Positions 44,830 to 53,428 of a DNA stretch of 64,000 nt are shown piece by piece. A program made the position numbers and the translations under genes. The notes beneath the pieces were generated by a model. That model was not told where the DNA came from, did not search any database, and worked only from the letters and a program-made list of their open reading frames with translations. Positions within the stretch are counted from its first letter, which is position 1; every line of letters starts with the position of its first letter. The stretch lies in contig NZ_JACIJE010000004.1 in NCBI RefSeq assembly GCF_014199195.1, forward strand, positions 1 to 64,000, in the 5' to 3' direction. Source of the stretch: Neoroseomonas alkaliterrae. GTDB lineage: Bacteria > Pseudomonadota > Alphaproteobacteria > Acetobacterales > Acetobacteraceae.

Positions 44830-45118
44830 TCGCGAGGCTCGCTGCGCCCGGGCCCGCGCCGAAGCCCGCGCTGCGGCGCCCCGGCGCGCGCCCTGCGCCC
44901 GGCCACGGGCCGCCTCCGCGATGGATGGTGCCACGCGCGGGACGGGTGGATGCCGGGCCGGGCGGCCGCCCGGCGCATCAACGTCCGGACGCCGTGTTCC
45001 GGGGCGTGGTTCGCGCGCGGCCGCGCCTGCCAGCCCCCCCGCGTGCAACGCCAGCCTGCATCGGACCGCCGCCGGGCCTGCCTTCGTCGCGGGTTTCATG
45101 CCCCCCGCGCCTGGGCGA
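44830..45118. other. 289-base gap between convergent genes
   Basis: No gene supported. It contains the perfect 16-base palindrome CCGGGCGGCCGCCCGG at 44958-44973, a possible shared terminator for the four-gene operon and cysNC; no T-run. Confidence 0.45.
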
Positions 45119-46984
45119 TCAGCACTGCACGCCGCGCGCGCGCAGGGCCGCGAGAACCTCCTCGGCGCAGGCCTCGGGGCTGCGGTCGGCGGTGCGGAGC
45201 AGGAGTTCCGGCGCCTCGGGCGGCTCGTAGGGGCTGTCGATGCCGGTGAAGTTGCGGATCTGCCCGGCCCGGGCCTTGGCGTAGAGCCCCTTCGGGTCGC
45301 GCGCCATGCAGGCCTCGATCGGCGTGTCCACGAAGATCTCCAGGAACTCGCCCTCGGCCAGCATCTCCCGCACCATCCGCCGCTCGGCACGGAAGGGCGA
45401 GATGAAGGAGCAGAGCACCACCAGCCCCGCATCCACCATCAGCTTCGCCACCTCGCCCACGCGGCGGATGTTCTCCACCCGGTCCTCGGCGGTGAAGCCG
45501 AGGTCGCGGCAGAGGCCGTGGCGCACATTGTCGCCGTCGAGCGTGTAGGTCTGCCGCCCCGCGCGGTGCAGCGCCTGCTCGACGATGTTCGCGATGGTGG
45601 ACTTGCCCGAGCCCGACAGGCCCGTGAACCACAGCACCATCGGCGCATTGCCCGAGAGCGCGGCGCGCGCCGCCTTGTCCACCGTGAAGCGTTCCTGGTG
45701 GATGTTGGTCGCGCGGCGCAGCGGGAAGGCGACCATGCCCGCCCCGGCGGTGCGGTTGGTGAAGCGGTCCACCAGGATGAAGGCGCCGGTCGCGCGGTTT
45801 TCCGCATAGGGATCGAGCGGCACCGCCTGCCCGGCCGAGAAGTTGCAGAAGCCGATCTCGTTGAGCGCGAGCCGCCGCGCCGCGTGCTCCTCGAGCGTGT
45901 TCACATCCACCCGGTGGCGGATGGAGGTGACGGAACAGGGCGTCCAGATGTTGCCGATCCTCATCATGTAGGACCGGCCGGGCAGCATCGGCTCCTCGTC
46001 CATCCAGAGCAGGTGGGCGGCGAACTGGTCGGCCACCGGCGGACGCTCGGCCGGGCGCACCAGGATGTCCCCGCGCGCCACGTCCACCTCATCCGTCAGC
46101 GTCAGCGTGACGGCCTGGCCGGCCTCGGCGGCCGCGAGGTCGCCATCGGCGGTGACGATGCGCGCGATGCGCGTCGCCTTGCCCGAGGCCGCGACCACCA
46201 CCTGGTCCCCCGGCGCGATGCGCCCGCTCGCGATGGTGCCCGCGAAGCCGCGGAAATCGGCATCGGGCCGGTTCACCCACTGCACCGGGAAGCGGAAGGG
46301 CCGCGACGCGAGGTCCTGCGTCACGTCCACGCCCTCGAGATGCTCGATCAGCGAGGGCCCATGATACCAGGGCGTGTTGCCCGAGCGTGCCGCCACGTTG
46401 TCCCCGTAGCGCGCGCTGAGCGGGATCGGCACCACCGAGCGGAAGCCGAGGCCGGCGGCGAAGGTGACGTAGTCGCCGACGATGCGGTCGAAGGTGTCCT
46501 CGCTGAAGTTCACGAGGTCGATCTTGTTCACCGCCACCACGATGTCGCGGATGCCGAGCAGCGAGCAGATGTAGGAATGCCGCCGCGTCTGGGTCAGCAC
46601 GCCCTTGCGCGCATCGATCAGGATGACGGCGAGCGAGGCGCCCGAGGCGCCGGTCGCCATGTTGCGGGTGTACTGCTCGTGCCCCGGCGTGTCGGCCACG
46701 ATGAAGGAGCGCCGGGGGGTGGCGAAGAAGCGGTAGGCGACGTCGATGGTGATGCCCTGCTGGCGCTCGGCCTCGAGCCCGTCCACCAGCAGCGCGAGGT
46801 CCACCTCCTCGCCGGTCGTGCCGTGCTTGCGGCTGTCGCGCGTGATGGCCGCCAGCGTGTCCTCGAAGATCAGCTGGCTGTCGAAGAGCAGCCGGCCGAT
46901 CAGCGTGGACTTGCCGTCATCGACCGACCCGCAGGTGAGGAAGCGCAGCAGTTCCCGGCTGCCCGGCGCGCGAGGGGTCATCAT
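45119..46984 (-). CDS. cysNC: Bifunctional sulfate adenylyltransferase subunit 1 / adenylylsulfate kinase (CysNC)
   Basis: 621 residues, two fused enzymes. CysN (about 1-420) is an EF-Tu-like GTPase with P-loop [17 protein letters not shown] and NKIDLVNF; it drives ATP sulfurylase. CysC (about 440-621) has the P-loop [13 protein letters not shown] and [15 protein letters not shown] and phosphorylates APS to PAPS. Fusion of this kind (NodQ-like) is common in alphaproteobacteria. The start ATG at 46984 is one base downstream of the cysD TGA, so the two are tightly coupled. Confidence 0.96.
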   Translation of the reverse strand: MMTPRAPGSRELLRFLTCGSVDDGKSTLIGRLLFDSQLIFEDTLAAITRDSRKHGTTGEEVDLALLVDGLEAERQQGITIDVAYRFFATPRRSFIVADTPGHEQYTRNMATGASGASLAVILIDARKGVLTQTRRHSYICSLLGIRDIVVAVNKIDLVNFSEDTFDRIVGDYVTFAAGLGFRSVVPIPLSARYGDNVAARSGNTPWYHGPSLIEHLEGVDVTQDLASRPFRFPVQWVNRPDADFRGFAGTIASGRIAPGDQVVVAASGKATRIARIVTADGDLAAAEAGQAVTLTLTDEVDVARGDILVRPAERPPVADQFAAHLLWMDEEPMLPGRSYMMRIGNIWTPCSVTSIRHRVDVNTLEEHAARRLALNEIGFCNFSAGQAVPLDPYAENRATGAFILVDRFTNRTAGAGMVAFPLRRATNIHQERFTVDKAARAALSGNAPMVLWFTGLSGSGKSTIANIVEQALHRAGRQTYTLDGDNVRHGLCRDLGFTAEDRVENIRRVGEVAKLMVDAGLVVLCSFISPFRAERRMVREMLAEGEFLEIFVDTPIEACMARDPKGLYAKARAGQIRNFTGIDSPYEPPEAPELLLRTADRSPEACAEEVLAALRARGVQC

Positions 46985-46985
46985 G

Positions 46986-47900
46986 TCAGAAATAGCCCTC
47001 GCGCTTCTTCTTCTCCATCGAGGCGTCCTCGTCGGTGTCGATCAGCCTTCCCTGGCGCTCGCTGGTGCGCGCGGCGCGCATCTCGGCGATGATGTCGGGA
47101 AGCGTCGCGGCCTCGCTCTCGACCGCGCCGGAGAGCGGGTAGCAGCCGAGGGTGCGGAAGCGGACCATGCGCATCTGCGGGCTCTCGCCGGGTTCGAGCG
47201 GCAGGCGCTCGTCATCCACCATGATCCAGGCGCCCGCACGCCGGACCACGGGCCGCGCCTTGGCGAAATAGAGCGGCACGACCGGGATGCCCTCGGCCAG
47301 GATGTAGTCCCACACGTCGTATTCGGTCCAGTTCGAGAGCGGGAAGACGCGGATGCTCTCGCCCTCGCGGATGCGCGTGTTGAAGAGGTTCCACAGTTCG
47401 GGGCGCTGCGCGCGCGGGTCCCAGGAATGGCCGGGGCCGCGGAAGGAGAAGATGCGCTCCTTGGCGCGGGATTTCTCCTCGTCGCGCCGCGCGCCGCCGA
47501 AGGCCGCGTCGAAGCCGTGCAGGTCGAGCGCCTGCTTCAGCGCCTCGGTCTTCATCACCTGGGTGTGCAGCGCCGAGCCGGAATCGATCGGGTTGATGCC
47601 CCGCGCGAGCCCCTCCCGGTTGGTGTGCACCAGCAGTTCCATCCCCACCTTGCGCGCCATGGCGTCGCGGAAGGCGATCATCTCGCGGAACTTCCAGGTC
47701 GTGTCGATGTGCAGCAGCGGGAAGGGCGGCCTGCCGGGCGCGAAGGCCTTCAGCGCGAGATGCAGCATCACGCCGGAATCCTTGCCGATGCTGTAGAGCA
47801 TGACCGGCTTGCGGAAGGCGGCCGCGACCTCGCGGATGATCCCGATCGATTCCGCCTCGAGCCGCGCGAGATGCGGCGTCAGTGCGGCAGTCCTGCCCAT
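46986..47900 (-). CDS. cysD: Sulfate adenylyltransferase subunit 2
   Basis: 304 residues from the ATG at 47900 (GGAGG upstream); longer open frame not conserved. PAPS-reductase-like fold with PP-loop [39 protein letters not shown] and [19 protein letters not shown] are classic CysD. It makes APS from sulfate and ATP with CysN. The C-terminus KKKREGYF is conserved. First gene of the cysD-cysNC pair, divergent from cysQ over 128 bases that must contain both promoters; no CysB-type site could be assigned. Confidence 0.97.
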   Translation of the reverse strand: MGRTAALTPHLARLEAESIGIIREVAAAFRKPVMLYSIGKDSGVMLHLALKAFAPGRPPFPLLHIDTTWKFREMIAFRDAMARKVGMELLVHTNREGLARGINPIDSGSALHTQVMKTEALKQALDLHGFDAAFGGARRDEEKSRAKERIFSFRGPGHSWDPRAQRPELWNLFNTRIREGESIRVFPLSNWTEYDVWDYILAEGIPVVPLYFAKARPVVRRAGAWIMVDDERLPLEPGESPQMRMVRFRTLGCYPLSGAVESEAATLPDIIAEMRAARTSERQGRLIDTDEDASMEKKKREGYF

Positions 47901-48028
47901 GCGAATCGCGCCTCCGGAAGGCCCCGCGCCGCGGCCGCGGCCCGACCGTGCGAGGCGCCGCCTCTTCCCATGACCCCCCCGCCCGCGCAAGGTGAACGCC
48001 CTTCCGCAACGCCTGACGGAGCCGCCGC

Positions 48029-48823
48029 GTGAGCACCGATGCCGCCGACCGGCGCGCCCTGGCCGAGGGCTTCGCCGACCTCGCCCTCGCGGCCGGCGCG
48101 GCGATCATGGCGGTCCATGGGAAGGCCGATCCCACCGCCAAGGCCGACGGCAGCCCGCTGACCGAGGCCGACCTGCGCGCCCATGCCGCGATCCTTGCCG
48201 GGCTCGCGCGGCTCTGCCCCGGCATCCCCGTCATCTCCGAGGAGGACGCGGCGCATCGCGCGCCAGGGGGCCTTCGGCTCTTCATCCTGGTGGACCCGCT
48301 CGACGGCACGCGGGAGTTCCTCTCGGGCAATGGCGAGTTCACCGTGAACATCGCCCTCGTCGAGAATGGCGCCCCGGTCGCGGGCGTGGTGGCGGCACCC
48401 GCGCTCGGCCGCCTCTGGGCCGGCGCGGCGGGGCAGGGGGCGTGGTGCGCCGGCACCGATCGGCCCGGGCGGCAGGCGATCGCCGCGCGCCAGCCGCCCG
48501 AAGCCGGCCTCGTCGCCGTCGCCAGCCGCTCGCACCGCGATGCCGCGACGGATGCCTTCCTCGCGGGCCTTTCCGTGGCGGGCCTGCGCTCGGTCGGCTC
48601 CTCGCTGAAATTCTGCCTGCTCGCGGCGGGCGAGGCGGATGTCTATCCGCGCTTCGGGCCGACCATGGAATGGGACACCGCCGCCGGCCAGGCCGTGCTG
48701 GAGGCGGCGGGCGGCCGTGTCGTGACGCCCGAAGGCGCGCCGCTGCGCTACGGCAAGCCGGGCTGGCGCAACGGCCCCTTCATCGGCTGGGGCGCGGGCC
48801 CACTGCCGCCCAGCTCGTCGTGA
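48029..48823 (+). CDS. cysQ: 3'(2'),5'-bisphosphate nucleotidase
   Basis: 264 residues from GTG at 48029. Inositol-monophosphatase superfamily: metal ligands in [10 protein letters not shown] and [18 protein letters not shown] and in [19 protein letters not shown]. It hydrolyses PAP (3'-phosphoadenosine 5'-phosphate) formed when PAPS is used, which fits its position divergent from cysD-cysNC. The last 44 bases overlap the convergent thioesterase gene. Confidence 0.94.
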   Translation: MSTDAADRRALAEGFADLALAAGAAIMAVHGKADPTAKADGSPLTEADLRAHAAILAGLARLCPGIPVISEEDAAHRAPGGLRLFILVDPLDGTREFLSGNGEFTVNIALVENGAPVAGVVAAPALGRLWAGAAGQGAWCAGTDRPGRQAIAARQPPEAGLVAVASRSHRDAATDAFLAGLSVAGLRSVGSSLKFCLLAAGEADVYPRFGPTMEWDTAAGQAVLEAAGGRVVTPEGAPLRYGKPGWRNGPFIGWGAGPLPPSSS

Positions 48824-49211
48824 CATGCGCCGCGAGCTCCGCCGATCCCTCGCTGCGGATCAGCACCTCGCCATAGGTGATCCGCCCGCGCTTGAGGATG
48901 CGCGCCTCGGCCAGCACCGGCCCCGGCGCGAGGCGGCGGAGGAAGTGGATGGCGAGGCTGGTGGTCAGGCTCTCGTCCCGCCCGCCCGTCACCCCGAGCA
49001 GCGCGGCCCACATCGCCACATCCGCGAGTCCCATCAGGGCCGGCCCCGAGACGGTGCCGCCCGGCCGCAGCAGATCCTCGCGCCAGGGCAGCCGGCAGGT
49101 CGCCGTGCCGCCCGCGGCCTGCAGCACCTCGATGCCCCAGGCGGCGGCGAGCGGCACGCCGCGGTGGACGATCTCCTGGATGTTGGAGGGCGGCGGCGTG
49201 GCGTCGTGCAT
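48780..49211 (-). CDS. PaaI-family hot-dog thioesterase
   Basis: 143 residues from the ATG at 49211; a longer open frame adds a non-conserved Pro/Arg-rich leader. Acyl-CoA thioesterase of the PaaI/YdiI type: LRPGGTVSGPALMGLADVA carries the active-site region (Gly-rich helix start and Asp), and SLAIHFLRRLAPGPVLAEA is the central strand. The usual PaaI 'HGG' is GGTVSG here. The substrate is unknown. It overlaps the cysQ 3' end by 44 bases tail-to-tail, which is uncommon. Confidence 0.82.
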   Translation of the reverse strand: MHDATPPPSNIQEIVHRGVPLAAAWGIEVLQAAGGTATCRLPWREDLLRPGGTVSGPALMGLADVAMWAALLGVTGGRDESLTTSLAIHFLRRLAPGPVLAEARILKRGRITYGEVLIRSEGSAELAAHVTTSWAAVGPRPSR

Positions 49212-49372
49212 GAAGCGGTCCCGTGCTGTCCGGCCGCCGAGGCTGCCCGAGCCCGGGGCCGCCCGCCAGCCCGCACCCCCGGGAGAGCGCGCCGCCGCCC
49301 GGCTGCTTGCCGGCCCCGGCGCGCGCATCTACCTACCGCCGGTCAGCCCAGGAATGGCGGAGATGTGATGCC

Positions 49373-50221
49373 GTGAGCCCGCCCCAGATCCGCACGATGC
49401 GGCGCGAGGAACTCGACCTCGCGCTCGACTGGGCGGCCGAGGAGGGCTGGAACCCCGGCCTCGCCGATGCCGGATGCTTCCATGCCGCCGACCCCGGGGG
49501 CTTCCTGGTCGCCGAACGCGATGGCGAGCGGCTCGGCTGCGTCTCCGCCGTCCATCACGGCGCGGGCTTCGGCTTCCTCGGCTTCTACATCGTCCGGCCG
49601 CCCTTCCGCGGGCAGGGGATCGGCCTCGCGCTGTGGCGGGCGGCGATGGCGCGCCTCGCCGGGCGGGTGGTCGGGCTCGACGGCGTGGTGGCGCAGCAGG
49701 AGAACTACCGCCGCTCGGGCTTCGCCCTGGTCCACCGGAACATCCGTTATGGCGCCGAGGCGCCGGCCGCACCCGGCCGCGCCGGCCTGCCGGCCGTGGT
49801 GGCCGCCTCGGACGTGCCCTTCGCCGCCATCGCCGCCTGCGACCGCGCGGTGTTTCCCGCCGAGCGGGAGGCCTTCCTGCGCGCCTGGCTCGCCGCCCCC
49901 GGCCATGTCGCCCGCGCCGTGCCCGGCGCCGATGGCCTGCGCGGCTTCGCCGTGCTGCGGCCATGCCGGAGCGGCTCCAAGATCGGCCCGCTGGTCGCCG
50001 CCGATCCGGCGGCCGCGCGCGCCCTCCTTGCCGCGCTGCTCGATGCCGCGCCCGCCGGGCCGGTCTTCCTCGACCTGCCCGAGCCGAACCCCGATGCGCT
50101 CGCCATGGCGCGCGAGGCCGGGATGCAGCCGGTCTTCGAGACCGCGCGGATGTATGCGGGCGGCGTGCCCGACCTGCCGCTCGCGCGGATCTACGGCATC
50201 ACCAGCTTCGAACTCGGCTGA
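49373..50221 (+). CDS. GNAT acetyltransferase with C-terminal Acetyltransf_18-like domain
   Basis: 282 residues from GTG at 49373 (GGAG upstream); the ATG at residue 8 is an alternative. The N-terminal GNAT domain has IRTMRREELDLALDWAAEEG, FLGFYIVRPPFRGQGIGLAL (acetyl-CoA loop RGQGIG) and NYRRSGFALVHRNIRY. The second half (GFAVLRPCRSGSKIGPLV, FLDLPEPNPDALAMAREAG) is the extra domain seen in YitH-like acetyltransferases. Acceptor unknown. A hairpin follows the stop. Confidence 0.85.
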   Translation: MSPPQIRTMRREELDLALDWAAEEGWNPGLADAGCFHAADPGGFLVAERDGERLGCVSAVHHGAGFGFLGFYIVRPPFRGQGIGLALWRAAMARLAGRVVGLDGVVAQQENYRRSGFALVHRNIRYGAEAPAAPGRAGLPAVVAASDVPFAAIAACDRAVFPAEREAFLRAWLAAPGHVARAVPGADGLRGFAVLRPCRSGSKIGPLVAADPAAARALLAALLDAAPAGPVFLDLPEPNPDALAMAREAGMQPVFETARMYAGGVPDLPLARIYGITSFELG

Positions 50222-50236
50222 GCGCCGCGGCCCGCG

Positions 50237-50257
50237 GTTGCCGACCGCCCCGGCAAC
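50237..50257 (+). terminator. Hairpin after the acetyltransferase gene
   Basis: GTTGCCG / CGGCAAC, 7-base perfect arms with a 7-base loop, 15 bases after the stop; no T-run. Confidence 0.45.
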
Positions 50258-50261
50258 GACG

Positions 50262-50289
50262 TTGACCGCCCGCCCCCGGCGGGTCTAGC
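50262..50289 (+). promoter_or_regulatory. Candidate promoter of the tetra-PPC gene
   Basis: TTGACC at 50262-50267 (five of six), 16-base spacer, TCTAGC at 50284-50289 (three of six); leader of about 25 bases to the ATG at 50319 with GAGGAGAG as ribosome site. Confidence 0.45.
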
Positions 50290-50318
50290 CCTGGCGGCCC
50301 GCGAGGAGAGCGACCGCC

Positions 50319-51812
50319 ATGACCCCCTGGACCGCCCTGCGTCATGCGCGAGGCCTAGCACTTCTCCTGGCCCTCGCGCTGGCCGCGGTGCCGGCCGGCG
50401 TCCGCGCCCAGCAGTCCCTCGCGCTCGACCAGTCGGAGGCCGCGCAGCGCCCGCCGCTGATGCCGGGCCAGCCCGTCAAGATCACGCTCGGCCGCGGCGA
50501 ATCCGCCTATTTCCGGCTGCCGGAGGGGATGGGCGACCTCGTCGCGCAGACCCGCGCCCTGGCCGGGGAGACCGACACGGTCATGGCCCTGCTCGACGCC
50601 CAGGGCCGCGTGCTCGAGGAGGATGACGACGGCGGGGACGAGAACCTCGCCTCGCGCATCGAGATCGGCGGCGACCAGCGCGGCCCGCTCTTCCTGCGCG
50701 TGGGCGTGTTCGAGCAGGCCGCCGGCGCCTTCGAACTCGTCCTCGAGCACGCCCCGCCGCGCGACCCCGCCGCGCCGCCGCGCACGCTGACCGAGGCCGC
50801 GACGCGCCCGGCCCTCGATGTCGGCCAGAGCGTCGCGATCACGCTGCGCGCGCGGCAGGAGGCCTATTTCCGCCTGCCCGACGACGGCCGCGACCTCGTG
50901 CTCGCCACGCGCCGCCTCGCCCGCGGCACCGACACCGTCCTCGCGCTGCTCGACGCCAATGGCCGCGAGATCGCCGAGGACGACGACGGCGGGGAGGAGC
51001 CGCTCGCCTCGCGCCTCGAAGTGCCGGGCTCGCAGCGCCGGCCGCTCTATGTGCGGGCCGCCGCGCTCGGCAGCGGCGGCAGTTTCGAACTGACCATCCA
51101 GCCCGACACCGCCCCGGCGCCGCCCGCCTTCGCGCGCTCGATCCGCGAGGCGGCGGGCCGGCCGCCGCTCGGGATCGGCGAGCCCGTCGCGCTGCGGCTG
51201 CGGCGCGGCCAGTCCGCCTATTTCCTGCTGCCCGAGGGCGACATCGCGGTGCTGACGCGCAACCTGCGCCGTGGCACGGACACGCTGCTCTCGCTGCTCG
51301 ACCGGGACGGCACCGAGATCGCCGAGGACGACGACGGCGGCGGCGGCCTCGCCTCGCGGCTGGAGGTGGAGGCCGCGCAGCCGCGCCCGCTCTTCGTCCG
51401 CGCCCGCGGCCTCGGCGACACCGCGGCGGAGTTCGAACTGGTGGTCGAGGCCGATTCGCGCGAGGCGCCGGCCTTCGCGACCTCGATGCGCGAGGCCGCC
51501 GCCGCGCCGCCGCTCGAGCCCGGCGCGGTGGTGGCGGTCCGCCTGCGCCGCGGCCAGTCGGCGTGGTTCGCGCTGCCGCCCGGCGCCTTCGTCGCGATGA
51601 CGCGCAACCTGCGCGACGGCACCGACACGGTGCTGGAACTCTTCGACGACTCCGGCCGCTCCATCGCCGACGACGACGATGGCGGGGAGGGCCTCGCCTC
51701 GCGGCTCGAGGTGGATGGCCAGCAGAAGGGCCGGCTCTTCCTGCGCGCGGGCACGCTGGGCGACACGCCCGGCGCCTTCGACCTCGTGCTGATGCCGCAG
51801 GGCGGGCGGTAG
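50319..51812 (+). CDS. Exported protein of four tandem PPC-like domains
   Basis: 497 residues. Signal peptide ending VRAQQ. The rest is four copies, about 115 residues each, of one domain. Each has: a Glu-Ala-rich lead, an 'xxGxPVxIxLxRGQSAYFxLP' strand pair, an 'RGTDTVLxLLDxxG' strand, an acidic EDDDGG loop followed by LASRLE, then a 'LFVRARxLG' strand and 'FELVVE' end. This is the layout of bacterial pre-peptidase C-terminal (PPC) beta-sandwich domains; the DDDGG loop suggests calcium. No peptidase or other catalytic domain is attached. A periplasmic binding or scaffold role is inference. The four copies are clearly related at protein and base level. Confidence 0.82.
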   Translation: MTPWTALRHARGLALLLALALAAVPAGVRAQQSLALDQSEAAQRPPLMPGQPVKITLGRGESAYFRLPEGMGDLVAQTRALAGETDTVMALLDAQGRVLEEDDDGGDENLASRIEIGGDQRGPLFLRVGVFEQAAGAFELVLEHAPPRDPAAPPRTLTEAATRPALDVGQSVAITLRARQEAYFRLPDDGRDLVLATRRLARGTDTVLALLDANGREIAEDDDGGEEPLASRLEVPGSQRRPLYVRAAALGSGGSFELTIQPDTAPAPPAFARSIREAAGRPPLGIGEPVALRLRRGQSAYFLLPEGDIAVLTRNLRRGTDTLLSLLDRDGTEIAEDDDGGGGLASRLEVEAAQPRPLFVRARGLGDTAAEFELVVEADSREAPAFATSMREAAAAPPLEPGAVVAVRLRRGQSAWFALPPGAFVAMTRNLRDGTDTVLELFDDSGRSIADDDDGGEGLASRLEVDGQQKGRLFLRAGTLGDTPGAFDLVLMPQGGR

Positions 51813-51848
51813 GGCGGCTGCCATGCGCCGCGGCGCGCTGTCCCTCGC

Positions 51849-51875
51849 CCTGCCGGGCGCCGCCGCCCGGTCAGG
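51849..51875. terminator. Bidirectional hairpin between convergent genes
   Basis: CCTGCCGGGCG and CGCCCGGTCAGG pair with a single bulged T around a four-base loop; 36 bases after the tetra-PPC stop and 18 bases before the lipocalin stop. Confidence 0.55.
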
Positions 51876-51893
51876 CGATCGCGCGCCGCCCGC

Positions 51894-52430
51894 TCACGCC
51901 CCCCGCTGCACCGTGCGGCGCAGCCGCGTCGTGTCGAACCCCTCGCGCCGGGCGGTCTCGAGCGCGGCGGCGTAGTCGGCCTCGGCCATCCGGGCCTCGC
52001 GCGAGAGGATCCAGAGGAAGTCCCGCCCCGGCGCGCCCACCACCGCCCAGCGGTAGCCGGGGTCGAGGCCGATCACCCAGTAGTCGCCGAAGAAGGGCCA
52101 GAAGAAGGACACGCGCAGCCGGTCATTGCCCTCCGAGACGCTGCGCGCCACGCCGCGCGCCACCCGCTCGGCCCCGCCATCGAGGGCGTTGCGGCAGCGG
52201 TTGACCACATCCACCCCTCCGTCGGGCCGCAGCGTGTAGGTCGCGCTCACCTCCTCGCAGCGGATGCGCGGGCCGTCCTGGAAGGAGGTCGGGAAGCGCG
52301 CCGCCTCGAACCAGGTGCCGGCATAGCGCGCGAGGTCCACCTGCCCGACGGTGCGCGGCGTGCCGGGGCCGGGCGCGGTCGCGCAGGCGGCGGCGACCAG
52401 GGGCAGGGCGAGCAGGGCGCGGCGCAGCAT
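51894..52430 (-). CDS. blc: Lipocalin family lipoprotein (Blc-like)
   Basis: 178 residues. Lipobox LVAAAC with Cys at position 16 predicts a lipid-anchored outer-membrane protein. The lipocalin motif DLARYAGTWFEAARFPTSFQ has the invariant GxW, and DYWVIGLDPGYRWAVVGAP with FLWILSR form the later strands. Bacterial Blc binds lysophospholipids or fatty acids and is often stress-induced. The start is two bases downstream of the deacetylase gene's stop, so the two form one unit. Confidence 0.9.
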   Translation of the reverse strand: MLRRALLALPLVAAACATAPGPGTPRTVGQVDLARYAGTWFEAARFPTSFQDGPRIRCEEVSATYTLRPDGGVDVVNRCRNALDGGAERVARGVARSVSEGNDRLRVSFFWPFFGDYWVIGLDPGYRWAVVGAPGRDFLWILSREARMAEADYAAALETARREGFDTTRLRRTVQRGA

Positions 52431-52431
52431 C

Positions 52432-53325
52432 TCATCCTCCGGGAACGGTGCCGGGCGGCAGGCTCAGCACATGGTCGAGCACGCCGCCCGCGGTGGTGAA
52501 CCAGACACCGCCGCGCCGCGACGCAAGATGCGCGAGCGCGCGCCGCAACTGCCTGATCCGGTAGGGCTGGCCCACGATGTAGGGATGCAGCGCGATGCCC
52601 ATCACCTGCGGCAGCCCGTCCTCGACCTGTCGCAGCCGCTCCTCGAAATCCTCGACGATCATCTCGGCGAAGGCCGCCGCGCCGTCCTTGCGGGCGACGA
52701 TCGCCGGAATGTCGTTGACCTCCTGCGGATAGGGGATGGCGAGCAGCCGCCCGGCCCGCGTGCGCATCCAGATCGGCGCGTCGTCGGCGCACCAGTTCAG
52801 CGTGTAGGCATAGCCCGCCTCGGCCAGCAGGTCCGGCGTGACGCGGCTCTCGGCGATCCAGGGCGAGAGCCAGCCGCGCGGCGGCCGCCCCTCGTGGCGG
52901 CGGATCGCCTCGGTGCTCTCGGCGATCAGGGCGCGTTCCTCGGCCTCGGGCAGCACGGACTGGCGTTCGGAATTGGTCCGCCCGTGGCCGGCGATCTCGT
53001 CCCCGCGCGCCCGGTGCGCGGCGACAAGCGAGGGCGCGTAGTCGTAGATCGCGCTGTTCAGCAGCACCGTCGCGGGCAGCCGCAGCTCATCGAGCAGCGC
53101 GAGCAGCCGCCACGCACCCACACGGTTGCCGTAGTCCCGCCAGGCGAAGTTCAGCACGTCCGGCTGCGGCCCGCCCGGGGCGAGTTCCGCGCCGAGGCCC
53201 TCGCCGAAGGCGAAATGCTCGAGGTTCACCCCGAGATAGACCGCAAGCCGCGCCCCGCCCGGCCAGGCATAGGCGCGGCGCGCCGGCCAGGGCTGGTAGT
53301 CGTACCGGTCATGGCCAGGCAGCAT
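52432..53325 (-). CDS. Polysaccharide deacetylase family protein
   Basis: 297 residues starting at the ATG at 53325, eight or nine bases after GGAAGGGG; another ATG at 53331 adds two residues. NodB-homology (carbohydrate esterase 4) fold of the PuuE-like type: LAVYLGVNLEHFAFGEG, PATVLLNSAIYDYAP, GDEIAGHGRTNSERQ (His-Gly-Arg of motif 2), GWLSPWIAES and MGIALHPYIVGQP. The canonical NodB metal Asp-Asp is not obvious, as in PuuE-like allantoinases, so an amidohydrolase on a small molecule is as likely as a deacetylase. Coupled to the lipocalin. Confidence 0.82.
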   Translation of the reverse strand: MLPGHDRYDYQPWPARRAYAWPGGARLAVYLGVNLEHFAFGEGLGAELAPGGPQPDVLNFAWRDYGNRVGAWRLLALLDELRLPATVLLNSAIYDYAPSLVAAHRARGDEIAGHGRTNSERQSVLPEAEERALIAESTEAIRRHEGRPPRGWLSPWIAESRVTPDLLAEAGYAYTLNWCADDAPIWMRTRAGRLLAIPYPQEVNDIPAIVARKDGAAAFAEMIVEDFEERLRQVEDGLPQVMGIALHPYIVGQPYRIRQLRRALAHLASRRGGVWFTTAGGVLDHVLSLPPGTVPGG

Positions 53326-53428
53326 CGCCATCCCCCTTCCGCCCGACCGTGATGGGGCCGCCCGGCCCGCCCGGCAAGGCGTCCCGGGGGCGATTCCGCG
53401 CCTGCGCGATCTCCGGTATGGTCCGCGC

